Shown here: positions 52,942 to 63,229 of the stretch, in pieces
Layout: every line of letters starts with the position of its first letter
How positions within the stretch are numbered: the stretch's first letter is position 1
From: Sordariomycetes sp. S80-01Y
Taxonomy: Eukaryota > Ascomycota > Sordariomycetes
Direction: 5' to 3'
DNA: 64,000 bases
Assembly (NCBI GenBank): GCA_037042185.1
Contig: JAXQJY010000033.1
Coordinates: 2,046,001-2,110,000 of the forward strand
Notes under the pieces: generated by a model
The model's database searches: none
Told to the model about the DNA's origin: nothing
Seen by the model: the letters and a program-made list of their open reading frames with translations, nothing else
Made by a program: the position numbers and the translations under genes

Positions 52942-53564
52942 CGTTGGGTTGGCTGGGTCGCGAGATGAGGTTGTGGTCGAGGACGGAAAGTTGATGGCGT
53001 TAAGATGGGAGTTCAGTTGCGCCGACTCGAGATGTCAAAGGCAGAGAGACCCACATGGCGTCACGCATCGCCCTGGAATCTGTTAGCGCGGCGGCCTGGG
53101 AAGCTGCTCGGGCCCTGACATATTGAAATGCAGCTCAGGTGCCAAAAGCGCGTGCTTTAATCTGTCACGTCTCGCATGAACCAGTGGTGGCTCACGGGAG
53201 ATGACGAGGTGGAGGTGGGGATATGATCATAAACAAAGCGTTTGTAAACATTGGGGAATGTCTCGAATGCGCATGGCGATGCTTAAATCACCGCATGAAG
53301 AAAACGCAAACAAGTCGTGATTGGGACGATGCGAGTCATTTACGAAGTAGGGGGAGCTACATGATATTTGGCATCAGTTTCTGCAGTCTGTGCAAGGGCA
53401 CAGAGTACCTGTTCTGGTGCAAAGGCCAGGCAGTTGAACCCCTAAATCGCCCCCTAGCCCACTGGCACTGTGAGCGCGCGCCAGCCAGTGAAATCGCATC
53501 CACGGGACCTGTCACCACACACACTGTCTGATCCGGTCAACACCATCGTCGACGGCCGAGGAGG
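52942..53564. other. Divergent intergenic region
   Basis: About 620 bp between the 5' ends of the cytochrome b5 gene and the FF-[HY]-A repeat gene. No additional gene recognised. Confidence 0.5.
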
Positions 53565-55718
53565 ATGCGCTCCCTCGACAAACCGCCTCCCACAATCTCC
53601 AATTCCCGGAAATCTCCAGCCAGCAGCGCATCGAACCAAGGCGCGTACGCAAAGGCGGCGCCCTCGCTCTTCCATCCCAAGACAATCAAGCCCGTCCCAC
53701 CTCGAGCCAGACCGCCGCTGCGAACCCGAGATAGCAACCAAAATGCCCAATCGCTGAACCGCCCAGCAACAACCACCAGAGCCACCTTCTCGACGCGTCC
53801 GACTGTTGCGAGTGCTCAGAAGAGGAACAATATGCCTGTTGGCGGCGGAGGCGATAACCTGAGGCCCCGTCAGCCGCAGCTCAGTGCTGCCGCCGCCCGC
53901 GCTGGGACCCGACCTCCCCTGACGCCCAAGGTAGCTTCGTCAAAGTCCACCACCACCACCACGACAACAACAACCTCACAGCCTTCTGTGTCGCCTCTGA
54001 GTGCACGAAGACCGCAAAATGCCGGCGGGCCGCCTTTCTTGGCGAATGTTACCCCCAGGGCAGGTCCCAGGCAAACCCGAGTTGAGAGCACGGGGAGCAC
54101 GCCCGACGGCACTCCCAATCCTGACCGAGGTTTTGAGGGATGGGATGGGCCCAAGGTAACAGGACTAGGCGTCTCGACGCCGGGCACAGATAGTGGCAAT
54201 TCGGCCACCCAAGCGGAAGATAAGTTCTTCCACGCAAGCGATGCGAGGCCAAAGTCTCAGGGAAGCACACAACAGCGACCTGCATCAGTGCCGCAGAAGC
54301 CAGCCACGTTTTTCTATGCCAATGGATCTTCCGCAGAGGCAAAGAGGACAACAAGTCCACCAAGCGGTCCCATGTTTGCGCCTGTGCTTGCTTCAACGCC
54401 GGAACCTACTTCGACTAAGTTCTTCTACGCCAATGGTACGCGTGAGCAACCAACGAGGCCTGGATTGCCCACCTCTGCTTCGACTTCGACGGTTTCGACG
54501 AGCTCAAGGACAGCGCACCAGAGGCCAAGTACCGGTAGCTCGGCACCCGTGCTAGCACCCGCGGCCGGCTCGAGACCCATGTCCCCCGTGAAGAACTCAT
54601 CAACGCCTTCGTTGGTCTCGTCACTTCAGGGGAGCGCACTACCCCCTGGGCCGAGCAGTCGCCCCGCCATCACATCACCGCCAGCCCTTGTGCCGGTCTC
54701 CAATCCTGGGGGCAAGCGGCGCGTTAGCATTGAAACGCCCGCGAGGCAGTCCTCTCCGGTTCATCGAGGTCATGCTAGGACAGGCAGCGTCCCAACACTG
54801 GATCAGCTGATCGTGCCCAAATATGCGAGGTCGCCACAGTCGCCAGAGAACATTTCGCCGCCCCTGAGCCCGGGGCTGGCGAGGCCTGCCATGACCATGG
54901 CTTCCTTGTTGCAAGCAGCTGAAGACTTGGGGGCCGAAGAGGAAACTAAGGACGATGATTCTCATGGAGAAGCCCCTCAAAGCCCGACTAAATCCACCCA
55001 TGGCAGTGAACCGGTCAGCGAGCTTGTCGCCAATGCTCGCCGGGAGCGCAAAGTTCAAGACCTTGAGATCACCAATGCCTCATTGGAAGCAATCAACAGG
55101 ACCCTCGAGCGGCAGCTACGGAAACAAACAGCCGAGCTGCGCCGGTACCGTCGTCTCTCACGGTCTGGTCGTATATCGGCTCCTCCTAGCCGGGTAGCTT
55201 CAGCAGCAATGACAGATCCGCCAATCGACCTGTCAGATCTGAGCGAAGAAGGACACTCAGACGAGGAGCAAGATTCTCTTCACGACTCAGACTTCTCAAG
55301 CGACGACGCGAATTCCGAGGATGAGCTCTCCGCCGATGGAAAGATGGCAGCGCGGCGCAAGCGCGATGAGCTTCGACTGCAGCTCGATCTGACTAAACAT
55401 CAAGAGCTCCTCATCGACAGCCAAAAGATCAACCAGAGCATCAAGCGCTGCCTGGACTGGACGGAAGTTCTCATTAAGGAAGGGAACAAAGCTCTCGAGT
55501 ACCACGTGCGAGTATCTGACGTGGAGCTTGGAGGGCATGTTCTCGCGCCGCCTGACGAGGAAGAAGAGGACGTTTCCTTCCAAGCCGACACCCCATCGAA
55601 ACCTCCATCGATAGCGTACGAGCCCTCCTCGCCGTCGACAGCCCTAGAACCACCTCTAGCGAAACCCATACCACAAGATCGGGACAGCGGAGTAGAGCTC
55701 CCTCCTGCAGCCGACTAG
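53565..55718 (+). CDS. Disordered protein with three FF-[HY]-A motifs and C-terminal coiled coils, function unknown
   Basis: A single exon of 717 residues. I do not recognise the family with certainty. The first 450 residues are Ser/Pro/Thr-rich and disordered, with a run of nine Thr (SKSTTTTTTTTTSQPSV). Three copies of a short motif stand out: KFFHASDA, TFFYANGSS and KFFYANGT, spaced about 30-45 residues, a typical pattern for linear protein-binding motifs. A conserved-looking segment VSIETPARQSSPVHRGHARTGSVPTLDQLIVPKYARS follows, then coiled coil (LVANARRERKVQDLEITNASLEAINRTLERQLRKQTAELRRYRRLSR), an acidic Ser/Asp block (DLSDLSEEGHSDEEQDSLHDSDFSS), and a last helical region (KMAARRKRDELRLQLDLTKHQELLIDSQKINQSIKRCLDWTEVLIKEG). 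This suggests a cytoskeletal or scaffold protein regulated by phosphorylation (inference). Confidence 0.82.
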   Translation: MRSLDKPPPTISNSRKSPASSASNQGAYAKAAPSLFHPKTIKPVPPRARPPLRTRDSNQNAQSLNRPATTTRATFSTRPTVASAQKRNNMPVGGGGDNLRPRQPQLSAAAARAGTRPPLTPKVASSKSTTTTTTTTTSQPSVSPLSARRPQNAGGPPFLANVTPRAGPRQTRVESTGSTPDGTPNPDRGFEGWDGPKVTGLGVSTPGTDSGNSATQAEDKFFHASDARPKSQGSTQQRPASVPQKPATFFYANGSSAEAKRTTSPPSGPMFAPVLASTPEPTSTKFFYANGTREQPTRPGLPTSASTSTVSTSSRTAHQRPSTGSSAPVLAPAAGSRPMSPVKNSSTPSLVSSLQGSALPPGPSSRPAITSPPALVPVSNPGGKRRVSIETPARQSSPVHRGHARTGSVPTLDQLIVPKYARSPQSPENISPPLSPGLARPAMTMASLLQAAEDLGAEEETKDDDSHGEAPQSPTKSTHGSEPVSELVANARRERKVQDLEITNASLEAINRTLERQLRKQTAELRRYRRLSRSGRISAPPSRVASAAMTDPPIDLSDLSEEGHSDEEQDSLHDSDFSSDDANSEDELSADGKMAARRKRDELRLQLDLTKHQELLIDSQKINQSIKRCLDWTEVLIKEGNKALEYHVRVSDVELGGHVLAPPDEEEEDVSFQADTPSKPPSIAYEPSSPSTALEPPLAKPIPQDRDSGVELPPAAD

Positions 55719-56454
55719 CGCTACCCCTTTTCGAAATAAATATTGATCACAGGACGCGCTTCTTGCGTCTATTCACACTCGCCACTCACAACCACACTTC
55801 GTCACCACCATTTGGGATCAAACGGAACGGGAAAAAAAACGGACAGGCGTGACGGTGGGCGTTTGCACTCTTTGCCAAGATGACTTTGTTTTTTTTTTTA
55901 AACATGTACCTCACAGCGACGGCGGCACCATTTTCCTTTTACGTCTCTTCGAGAGCCGGCCAACGGCCTGGCAGGCTTCCCATCTTGCCTTTCTATTTTG
56001 TTTTTGACGCATTTGTAACAACAGATACCCCCTCTGGATTAGAATCGCGCTTCGAGGGCGCGCTTGGAATGGTGGGCGGAGAGCCCGCGGAACGACGGGA
56101 TCTGAGGATACCTACCTATATTGTATACCAATTAAGCGGAGGAAATACCTGGACCACCATAGACGACACCTGGGTGTCTGCAATGCGAGACCATGCCATA
56201 TTGAATATGTTCATTGTATTGCTAAAAGCGACAAGCACACAATACGCAGTCGAAGCAGGCGGACTAGTCTATGTAACCCCTATGCTCTATCGAACCCTCC
56301 TCGATAGCCCAGCCGACTGAGCCCAGCCGACTGAGCCCAGCTGGTACCACGGTCCGCTCGTTCTCAAGTTTCAGAGCGCTCGCCCATGCCAAAAACCTCC
56401 AAGCCCCGCAGGGCATCGGAACATCCCATATTACGGACTCTCGGACTCGGTCCT
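55719..56454. other. Convergent 3' region with a short tandem repeat
   Basis: About 740 bp between two facing stop codons. A 146-codon plus-strand frame at 55880-56320 starts in a poly-T tract, has no family resemblance and ends inside a 14-bp tandem repeat; I do not call it a gene. Confidence 0.5.
56306..56342. repeat. 14-bp tandem repeat (AGCCCAGCCGACTG)
   Basis: Two perfect copies and part of a third of AGCCCAGCCGACTG in the convergent intergenic region. No function evident. Confidence 0.9.
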
Positions 56455-58054
56455 CTAGACAGACTCTTTGGTGTCCTTCTTGTCTCCGTGGCTGTGATGT
56501 GAGTGACGGTGGTGCTCCTTCTTCTCCTTCTTCTTCTTTTCATCCTCGTTCTTGTCCTTCTTGATGGCTGCCTCGGCGACGAGCTGCTCGAAAACGAGGT
56601 AGTCGCCCTCCTCCTCAGGAGACCGCGCGGCCTGGACGCGAGATGTTAGCCTTCCTGTGCTTGGTTCACGGCTGGGAGTTGAAACTTACCCTGGAAAAGA
56701 TGTCGCCAACCAGGACGAGGGCCTGCGCGCGTTCCAATCTCTTCGACAGCGGTACCTTCTTGTCATACAGGACGCTGTCACACACATCCCTCAGCACACT
56801 CTGAATCTCAAACTTGCTCCCCCTCCACGCAGCGTTGAGAATCTTGCCCGTGACCCGCCTCTCGTACTCTGCTCTCTTCTCGTCGTTCCAGTCCTCGCCG
56901 CCCTCTTGCTCGCGACGCGCCATGTCCTCCATGGTTTGTTGCGCATCGATGGCGCTGCTGATGGTGTTCCACGTATCCTTGACCATGTTGCCCTTGTCGC
57001 GGAGCTTGCTGAAGAAGCCGCTGATGCCAAGGAACTTCTGCGAGCGCAGCAGGGTGCTTGCCCTCGTGACGTAGGTGCTGCCGATGGCGTGCAGGATGTC
57101 GATGCCGAACGACTCCATTTTGAGGTTCTCGACCTCGAAGCGCATCTTATCTTGGAAGGATTTGGTCACATCGGGGCCTTTGTCTGTCTCGGTCCATACG
57201 CTGATGCGGTCGACCAGTTTGCGGGCGAGGGTGTCGACGCGCTCTTTGCGGATCCGTGCGCGTTCCCTTTCATATTCGGCAAGCTTGTCGCGCTGCTCCT
57301 TGGAGAGGCCACCGCGCTTCTTCTCCTTGTGACGTAGCGACTCTTCGGTCTCCTCGCCGGATGCGGCGCCTGAGGTGAGGTCCTCGTGAGACTTCTCGGT
57401 CAGCGCAGGACGGATAGGGATCTGGTGCCTGTTGCGCGAGCTGGAGGAGGGAGCGGGCGACGTGGCGTCGGCGCGGGGTGGTACTGGAGGCTGGTCGGCA
57501 GCTACAGGTTCGGACTTGTCCTCGTCGACGACGACCTTGGGAGGCGCCACATTCGGTCCCGATGCTGTCCCTTGATCTTTCAGGCTCTCATTAATCGCAT
57601 CTTGCATCCCAGGGAACTCCTCCTCTGCCTTAGGCTTCGAGCCTTCGCCCTTCTGCTCCGCTTCGACCCTCGCGGCCTCGGCCTCGGCCTCCTCTTCTTC
57701 CTGGGTGATATCCATCGTAGCCGTCAGATCCTTCATCAGGCTGATCTCGCCGATCCAGTCAACGAAGGCCTCACCGCCGAAGATGGAGGTGAAGAACTCG
57801 GAGGGGTCGGTGAAGCCCTCCTGCGGCTTCGCGTGGTCCTTGCCATACTTGTCGTAAGCGCCGCGCAGCTCCTTGTCCGAGAGGACTTGGTAGGCTTCGC
57901 CGATAGCCTGGAACTTCTCGTGGGCAGTCGGGTCGTTGGGGTTCTTGTCGGGGTGGTGGACGATGGCGAGCTTGCGGTAGGCTTTTTTTATTTCGATGTC
58001 GGTGGCGGTGGGCTGGACGCCGAGGGTATCGTAGTAGGCCGTGTCGACGACCAT
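56455..58054 (-). CDS. J-domain protein of the DJP1/CAJ1 type
   Basis: Two exons, 58054-56690 and 56631-56455, phase 0, total 513 residues. The J domain is N-terminal ([36 protein letters not shown]), with HPD at 34-36, so it can stimulate Hsp70 ATPase. It lacks Gly/Phe and zinc-finger regions. The DnaJ-X domain follows, with a charged, Glu-rich linker and [39 protein letters not shown], then [27 protein letters not shown]. This architecture is that of yeast Djp1/Caj1, which act in peroxisomal and mitochondrial precursor delivery. The short second exon adds a helix ([27 protein letters not shown]) and a His-rich end ([13 protein letters not shown]). The 58-nt intron has GTAAGT and GCTAAC signals. 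The start is the ATG at 58054; the codon 15 nt upstream is TTG. Confidence 0.9.
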
Positions 58055-59232
58055 GATGGGCAGAGACAAAGACTAGAGGGCTGAAGGGGTCCTGTCTCGG
58101 GGGGTCTTAGGGGGGTGGTTGTGGGAGAGATAAGAGATGGTCGGGTCGAGGTCGAGATCGAGCTCGGCTGCGCGTCTGGAAATTTGCATGAGACTGTCGG
58201 GCTCAAGGTTCCCTGTCGGTGGCTTCTCGCCCGCGCTACGTAATGGAGGGGCAGTGAAGTGTCGTCAGCTGCCAGTGCGACTCGGACTCACTCACGGTCG
58301 TCTAACTTAGTGCGAAGTACGCGTAAGTGGCTGCAATGCGAGCTGGAGGTCAAACAGCCTCAGGTTACGTCTTTGCTGTGGCTTCAACGGTGGCTTCTGG
58401 CTAACTACCTCATTGATCGTTCACAGCCACACGTCGACGTTATGATGCCCGACTAGCTGTCTTCAACCTGTTTGCGCTGTTGGAACTGTCCCTACCCTGC
58501 ACCGCTTAACCATCTCGAACAGTATGTCTTTGCGAGGCGCGCCGCTAGAGGCAAACAAGGTCACTATTATACGAGTAGCGGATTAGGTTGCTCACATACA
58601 ACAATACATCTGGCACAACTTCGCCTTGCCGGATTCATTCAAAGCCCTTCCTCCCCCGTCCTGCGGTGTTCGGCACCTTGCACGCCAGCGCTCCCCGGGT
58701 GCGACGTTTCAACTCCACACAAACAAATGCCGCGATATGATAGGGCTGGCACAGCTGCAAGATAGTCCAGGACTCAAACATAATTCTCCATCACCTCGAT
58801 CTACACTTCTGGCTTTTCAATTCAACTAACTTCGGCTCCCTTCTGCCCATCCCCTCTGCCTGGTATGGCGGCTAATTGCAGCGGGAAGCAGGGCCGCATC
58901 GTCGCACCCTCCTGGCCCCGTGTCCTTGGTGTGTCCGCCCAGCTCCGCGCGCGTCTCCGCTAATTAAAACAGCGAGAGCCTTCTCCACGTGGAGCCAATT
59001 TTCGCATCTCAAGGCTCCCGTTCCTCGCACCACCTTCTCTTCCCTAGACCAACGACCATCACGACCTTCTCCTCTCTACTGCACCACGGCCGCGACTGCA
59101 ATTGCAACATATATCGCTCCTTAATTCGTCTAATTCCTGTCAGAGTTCGCTTTGCTGCGCCCTCTGTTCTCTGCTTCTGCCTGCGCCGCCCCCGCAAGAC
59201 CCCTATTTCTCCGTCTCGTCAGCGCCTCGACC
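58055..59232. other. Divergent promoter region between the J-protein gene and ERG9
   Basis: About 1.2 kb with no supported coding sequence. It contains an E-box next to a CCAAT box on the ERG9 side and pyrimidine-rich stretches before the ERG9 start. Confidence 0.55.
58985..58999 (+). promoter_or_regulatory. E-box (CCACGTGG) directly followed by CCAAT box upstream of ERG9
   Basis: The palindrome CCACGTGG (58985-58992) and CCAAT (58995-58999) lie about 235-250 bp before the ERG9 ATG. Fungal sterol genes are known targets of bHLH SREBP-type factors and of the CCAAT-binding complex, so the arrangement fits, but binding is not shown. Confidence 0.45.
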
Positions 59233-60734
59233 ATGGGCGCCCTCTACTACCTCCTCCGCCCAACGGAGCTGCGGTCCATTCTGCAGTGGTATGTTCTTTT
59301 CTGTGCGCAGCTGATTGAACCTCTGGCAACTGACGCACGCCTAGGAAGGTCTACCACGACCCTGTCCACAAGCGCGATGAAGCCAACGAATCCCACGAGC
59401 TCAAGGAGTGCTTCCGCTTCCTCAATGCCACCTCGCGGTCCTTCTCGGCTGTCATTCAGGAGCTGAACCACGAGCTTCTCGTACCAGTCACTCTGTTCTA
59501 CCTTGTCCTCCGTGGACTGGACACCATCGAGGACGACATGCACATTCCTCTTGACAAGAAGGTTCCACTTCTGCGCAACTTCCACAAGACGATGCTTGAG
59601 GACGGCTGGCAATATCACGGCAGCACCGAGAAGGACAAGGAGCTGCTGGAGAAGTTCGATGTCGTCGTTACCGAGTTGAAGAAGATTGGCGAGCAGCACC
59701 GTGAGATCATCCGGGACATCGCCGAGAAGATGGGCAACGGTATGGCCGATTACGTCGAGAATGACGACATGATCAAGAACGGTGTTAAGACTGTCGAGGA
59801 GTACGAGCTGTACTGCCACTACGTTGCCGGTCTCGTTGGTGCTGGGCTGACTGGCTTGTTCCTTGCCTCCGACTTGGCTCACCCCAAGCTTGCTGACCGA
59901 CCCAACCTCACCGAGTCGATGGGACAGTTCCTGCAGAAGACCAACATCATTCGCGACATCCACGAGGACTGGCAGGACGGCCGGAGGTGGTACCCTCGCG
60001 AGATCTGGAGCAAGCACGTCGACAAGTGGGAAGACATGTTCGACCCCAAGTACCGCGAGCAGGCCATGAATGTCATTTCCGAGATGATCCTGAACGCGCT
60101 GAACAATGTTGAGGAGTGTCTTTTCTACATGGCCGGTATGAAGGACCAGAGTGTCTTCAACTTTGTGGCCATCCCCCAGGGCATGGCCATTGCCACGCTC
60201 GAGGCTTGTTTCCGCAACCCGGCGGTGCTCGAGCGCAATGTCAAGATCACAAAGGGCCAAGCGTGCCAGATCATGCTGGACTCGACACAAAATCTCCAGG
60301 TTGAGTGCGACGTCTTCCGGAAGTACGTCCGTCTCATTCATGAGAAGAACGACCCCCGGGATCCCAACTTCTTGAACATCTCTGTCCAGTGCGCCAAGGT
60401 AAGATTGACATCCACTCTACGTTTGATATGGACAAGTGCTGACAAATCGCAGATTGAGCAATTCATTGAGACCTTGTACCCAAGACAGAACGCTGAGAAG
60501 CTCGCCGCCGAGAACAAGCTCAAGAAGAACAAGGAGCCCACGACAGACCCCGGCGAGGCCGCCGTGATCTTCCTCGTCGCGATCGCCTGCTTGGTCTTCA
60601 TCACAGCCATCATGATCGGTGTAGCGTGGCTGTTCGGCGCCCAGTTTGGGAACATGCTTTCCGACATCACAGCCACACCGGTCGGGGGTGCGGCAAAGTC
60701 TGCCGCCTCGTCACTCGCCCACGAGGAGCTGTAA
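59233..60734 (+). CDS. ERG9: Squalene synthase (farnesyl-diphosphate farnesyltransferase)
   Basis: Three exons: 59233-59288, 59345-60398 and 60453-60734, total 463 residues. The enzyme condenses two farnesyl diphosphates to squalene, the first committed step of ergosterol synthesis, on the cytosolic face of the ER. Both Asp-rich prenyl-diphosphate motifs are present: GLDTIEDDM (about residues 77-84) and KTNIIRDIHEDWQDGRRWYPREIW (Asp222-Asp226). Other family blocks are SRSFSAVIQEL, LYCHYVAGLVGAGLT and FNFVAIPQGMAIATLEACFRNP. The C-terminal anchor (AVIFLVAIACLVFITAIMIGVAWLFG) is in exon 3. Intron 2 (54 nt, GTAAGA, GCTGAC, CGCAG) is 3n long and stop-free, so unspliced mRNA would read straight through it. 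Intron 1 is 56 nt with an ACTGAC branch point and splits the Trp codon of LQWKVYHDP. Confidence 0.95.
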
Positions 60735-61855
60735 ACTGTATTACCATCAACGAACGACATTCTTCCTGCCATGCCATCTACGTTCACGACACCTTCGCTT
60801 TGCACCATGTTTTAGTTGGGCGTATGCTATATTATTGGGTTTGGTACATATTAATTTCACGAGATTTCCCCTTCCCCCTACCGCGCGTCGGCAACGCACC
60901 GACGCCGGGCTGCAGCTGAACAACATGTCACTCCATGTCGAACTCACAATCCGCCTCGTCGAGGTATCCAGAACAAGCACGGATGTCAAATTGCAATCCA
61001 GTCCTTCCAATGACTGTGGTTGTGCCGAAGAAGTGCTGATATCAACCAATCCCCTCGGGGAGACTCTGCTCGTAGTCTGCTTTTTCGGCACGACGTACGT
61101 TTACGTGTTGGTTTTCGTGTCTGACGACACGGGACTTGCGTCGGAGAGCGGACATTTCACCTGGTGCAATTCTTTGTTGACGTTTCATGTGCCCCGTGCC
61201 CAGGGAAGTTTCGACAAGACTGCCAAGGTCCCATCTCTTCGGAGAGGCTTCTAGATCTAGACGAGAAATCTATCCTCCGCTTCCTTTTACGAGATATCCA
61301 AGTGATATGTGACAAACAGTCCACTCTTTGACGGCGGGGTGGCGTTGAGACAGCATGGGGTTTGCGTCACTCTGAGACGTCCCCGTTTCAACCTCCCCCT
61401 GACCAGCTAGCATCCCCACCCCTTGTCGATGTCCAGCTGTAGCGAGTACTCGCGTCGTCATATACAACCTCATCTCACACTGCACGTGTCACACGACGAG
61501 GGAGGCAGCCGGAGCTTCAAGCGAGTGTCCTCTTTTGTCTTCTTCTCTATCCAATGCCGCGTATTACCATCTATCGATAAATCAACAGGACCGCACGCCG
61601 TCTCATGCGCCCTCACCCAATCTTGAACCCCTCCCCCGCCCGTAGTATCAGAAAAAGGATTGTTTGCTGTGGTAGCCTCTTGCGCGAAATCAAACGAACG
61701 TAGCTTTGTTTGCGTGCGGTATATGTAGCGAGAAAGACAAGATTCATACATCCCAGATTCATTTCACAAAAATGACAGTGCTCCGCCGCCCCTCTAGTTT
61801 TCCGTCCTTTGATGCGTTTGCCTCGCGAGGGCCTCGCGGGATGCTGACAATATTT
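60735..61855. other. Convergent 3' intergenic region
   Basis: About 1.1 kb between the ERG9 and subtilase stop codons. Open frames up to 202 codons here are compositionally random. No RNA gene or repeat recognised. Confidence 0.5.
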
Positions 61856-62026
61856 CTACTGCTGCTGCTGGGGGTTGAAGCGGTTGCCGTTGTTGGCGAT
61901 GGCGTTGGTCGTTCCTTGGACGTTGTTGCGGACGGACGCACCGGTCTGCTGGGCGAGATCCTTGATGAGGGTGTCAACCTCCTTGGGGCTGCTGACGCCC
62001 TGGAAGGCCATGAGGTACGCAGCCAG

Positions 62027-62059
<33 letters not shown>

Positions 62060-63229
62060 GCTGAGCACGGCGGTGGAGGTGTCGGACTCGATGCCGACGC
62101 TGAGGACGTCGACGCCCGAGGCGAAGACGTCGACCGACTGGCCAAAGTTGGAGAAGGGGGCGATGGTGTCGTCGCGGGCGTCGATGGCTCCGACGGTGAT
62201 GGCGTTGGGCGCGGAGCCGGGGGAGGAGTTGACGGTGTCGACGGCGTCGTTGCCGGCGGCGACGACGGGGACGATGCCGGCCTCGAACATGGACTGGATG
62301 GCGCGGTTGAGGGCCTCGGAGAAGCCGCCTCCGAGGGACATGTTCATAACAGCCTTGCCCTTGATGCCGCGGCTCTCGACGTCGTTGATAATCCACTGCA
62401 TGCCGTCGATGACACCACCGTTGGAGCCCTGACCCTGGGCGCCGAGGACCTTGACGGCGACGATGTTGGCCTTCTTGGCGACACCAAAGGTGTTGCCGGC
62501 GATGGTGCCGGCGACGTGGGAGCCGTGGCCGTTCTCGTCGGTGTCGACGTTGTCCACGAAGTTGGCGCCAAACTCGGCACGGCCGCCGAACTCGGAGTGA
62601 GTGGTCAGGACACCGGTGTCGAGGACGTAGGCGGTGATGCCCTCGCCGGCGCTGTCGTCGAAGACGTAGTTGTTGGCGCCGGGCTGGTCGTTGGAGAGGC
62701 GGTTCAGGCCGACGGGGGCGTTGGTCTGCATGACCAGGTCGTTGACGGAGACCTGGGTGTCGGCCTCGACGTACTCGACCTCGTCCGAGTTGAAGATGTC
62801 CTGGATCATGTCGTCGTCCGCGTCGAGCAGCATGGCGCGCCAGTTGTTCATCTTGAAGGAGTGGACGTCGGTGGAGAGCAGCTTGCCGGCGGTGGAGCGC
62901 TTGTTGAGGTTGCGCTTCTTGACCTGGGTGGTGTAGTGGGCGACGTTGGCCTCGATGGCGTCGTCCTCGTACGTCTCGTTGTAAACGACGATGTAGCGGT
63001 TGGGGATGACGTTCTTGGCGCCGGGGTTGGAGAGGATGGACGCAACGGCGGAGACGACGCCGTCGACGGCGTCGCCAATGTCCTGCATCACGTCGTCCAT
63101 GTCCGTCTTGCCGTCGCCGTTGGAGTCCTTGCCGCCGATGCTGATGTCCAGGTTCATCTGGGGCGCGGCGCTGGCGAGGGGGAGGGCGGCGAGCAGAGCT
63201 CCCGCGAGAATGTTCCTGAGAGGAGCCAT
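61856..63229 (-). CDS. Secreted subtilisin-like serine protease (S8, proteinase K type)
   Basis: A single exon of 457 residues with strong C-ending codon bias. [21 protein letters not shown] is a signal peptide. Residues 24-70 form an unusual acidic segment with a calcium-loop-like sequence ([12 protein letters not shown], 35-46). The I9 inhibitor propeptide follows ([23 protein letters not shown] to VEYVEAD, about 77-157). The peptidase domain has the complete triad: Asp204 ([10 protein letters not shown]), His235 ([10 protein letters not shown]) and Ser393 ([12 protein letters not shown]), plus oxyanion Asn327 (VPVVAAGND). The C-terminus is a short Asn/Gln tail (RFNPQQQQ). Such enzymes are secreted as zymogens and degrade extracellular protein, wall-bound or vacuolar substrates. 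The whole gene is mirrored by a long stop-free antisense frame that I regard as an artefact. Confidence 0.93.

Noticed and set aside
55880-56320. 146-codon plus-strand frame with a hydrophobic start
   Set aside because: It begins in a poly-T tract, ends in a tandem repeat and lies between two 3' ends. No family resemblance.
59247-60341. 364-codon minus-strand frame opposite ERG9
   Set aside because: Shadow frame; squalene synthase motifs on the plus strand are unambiguous.
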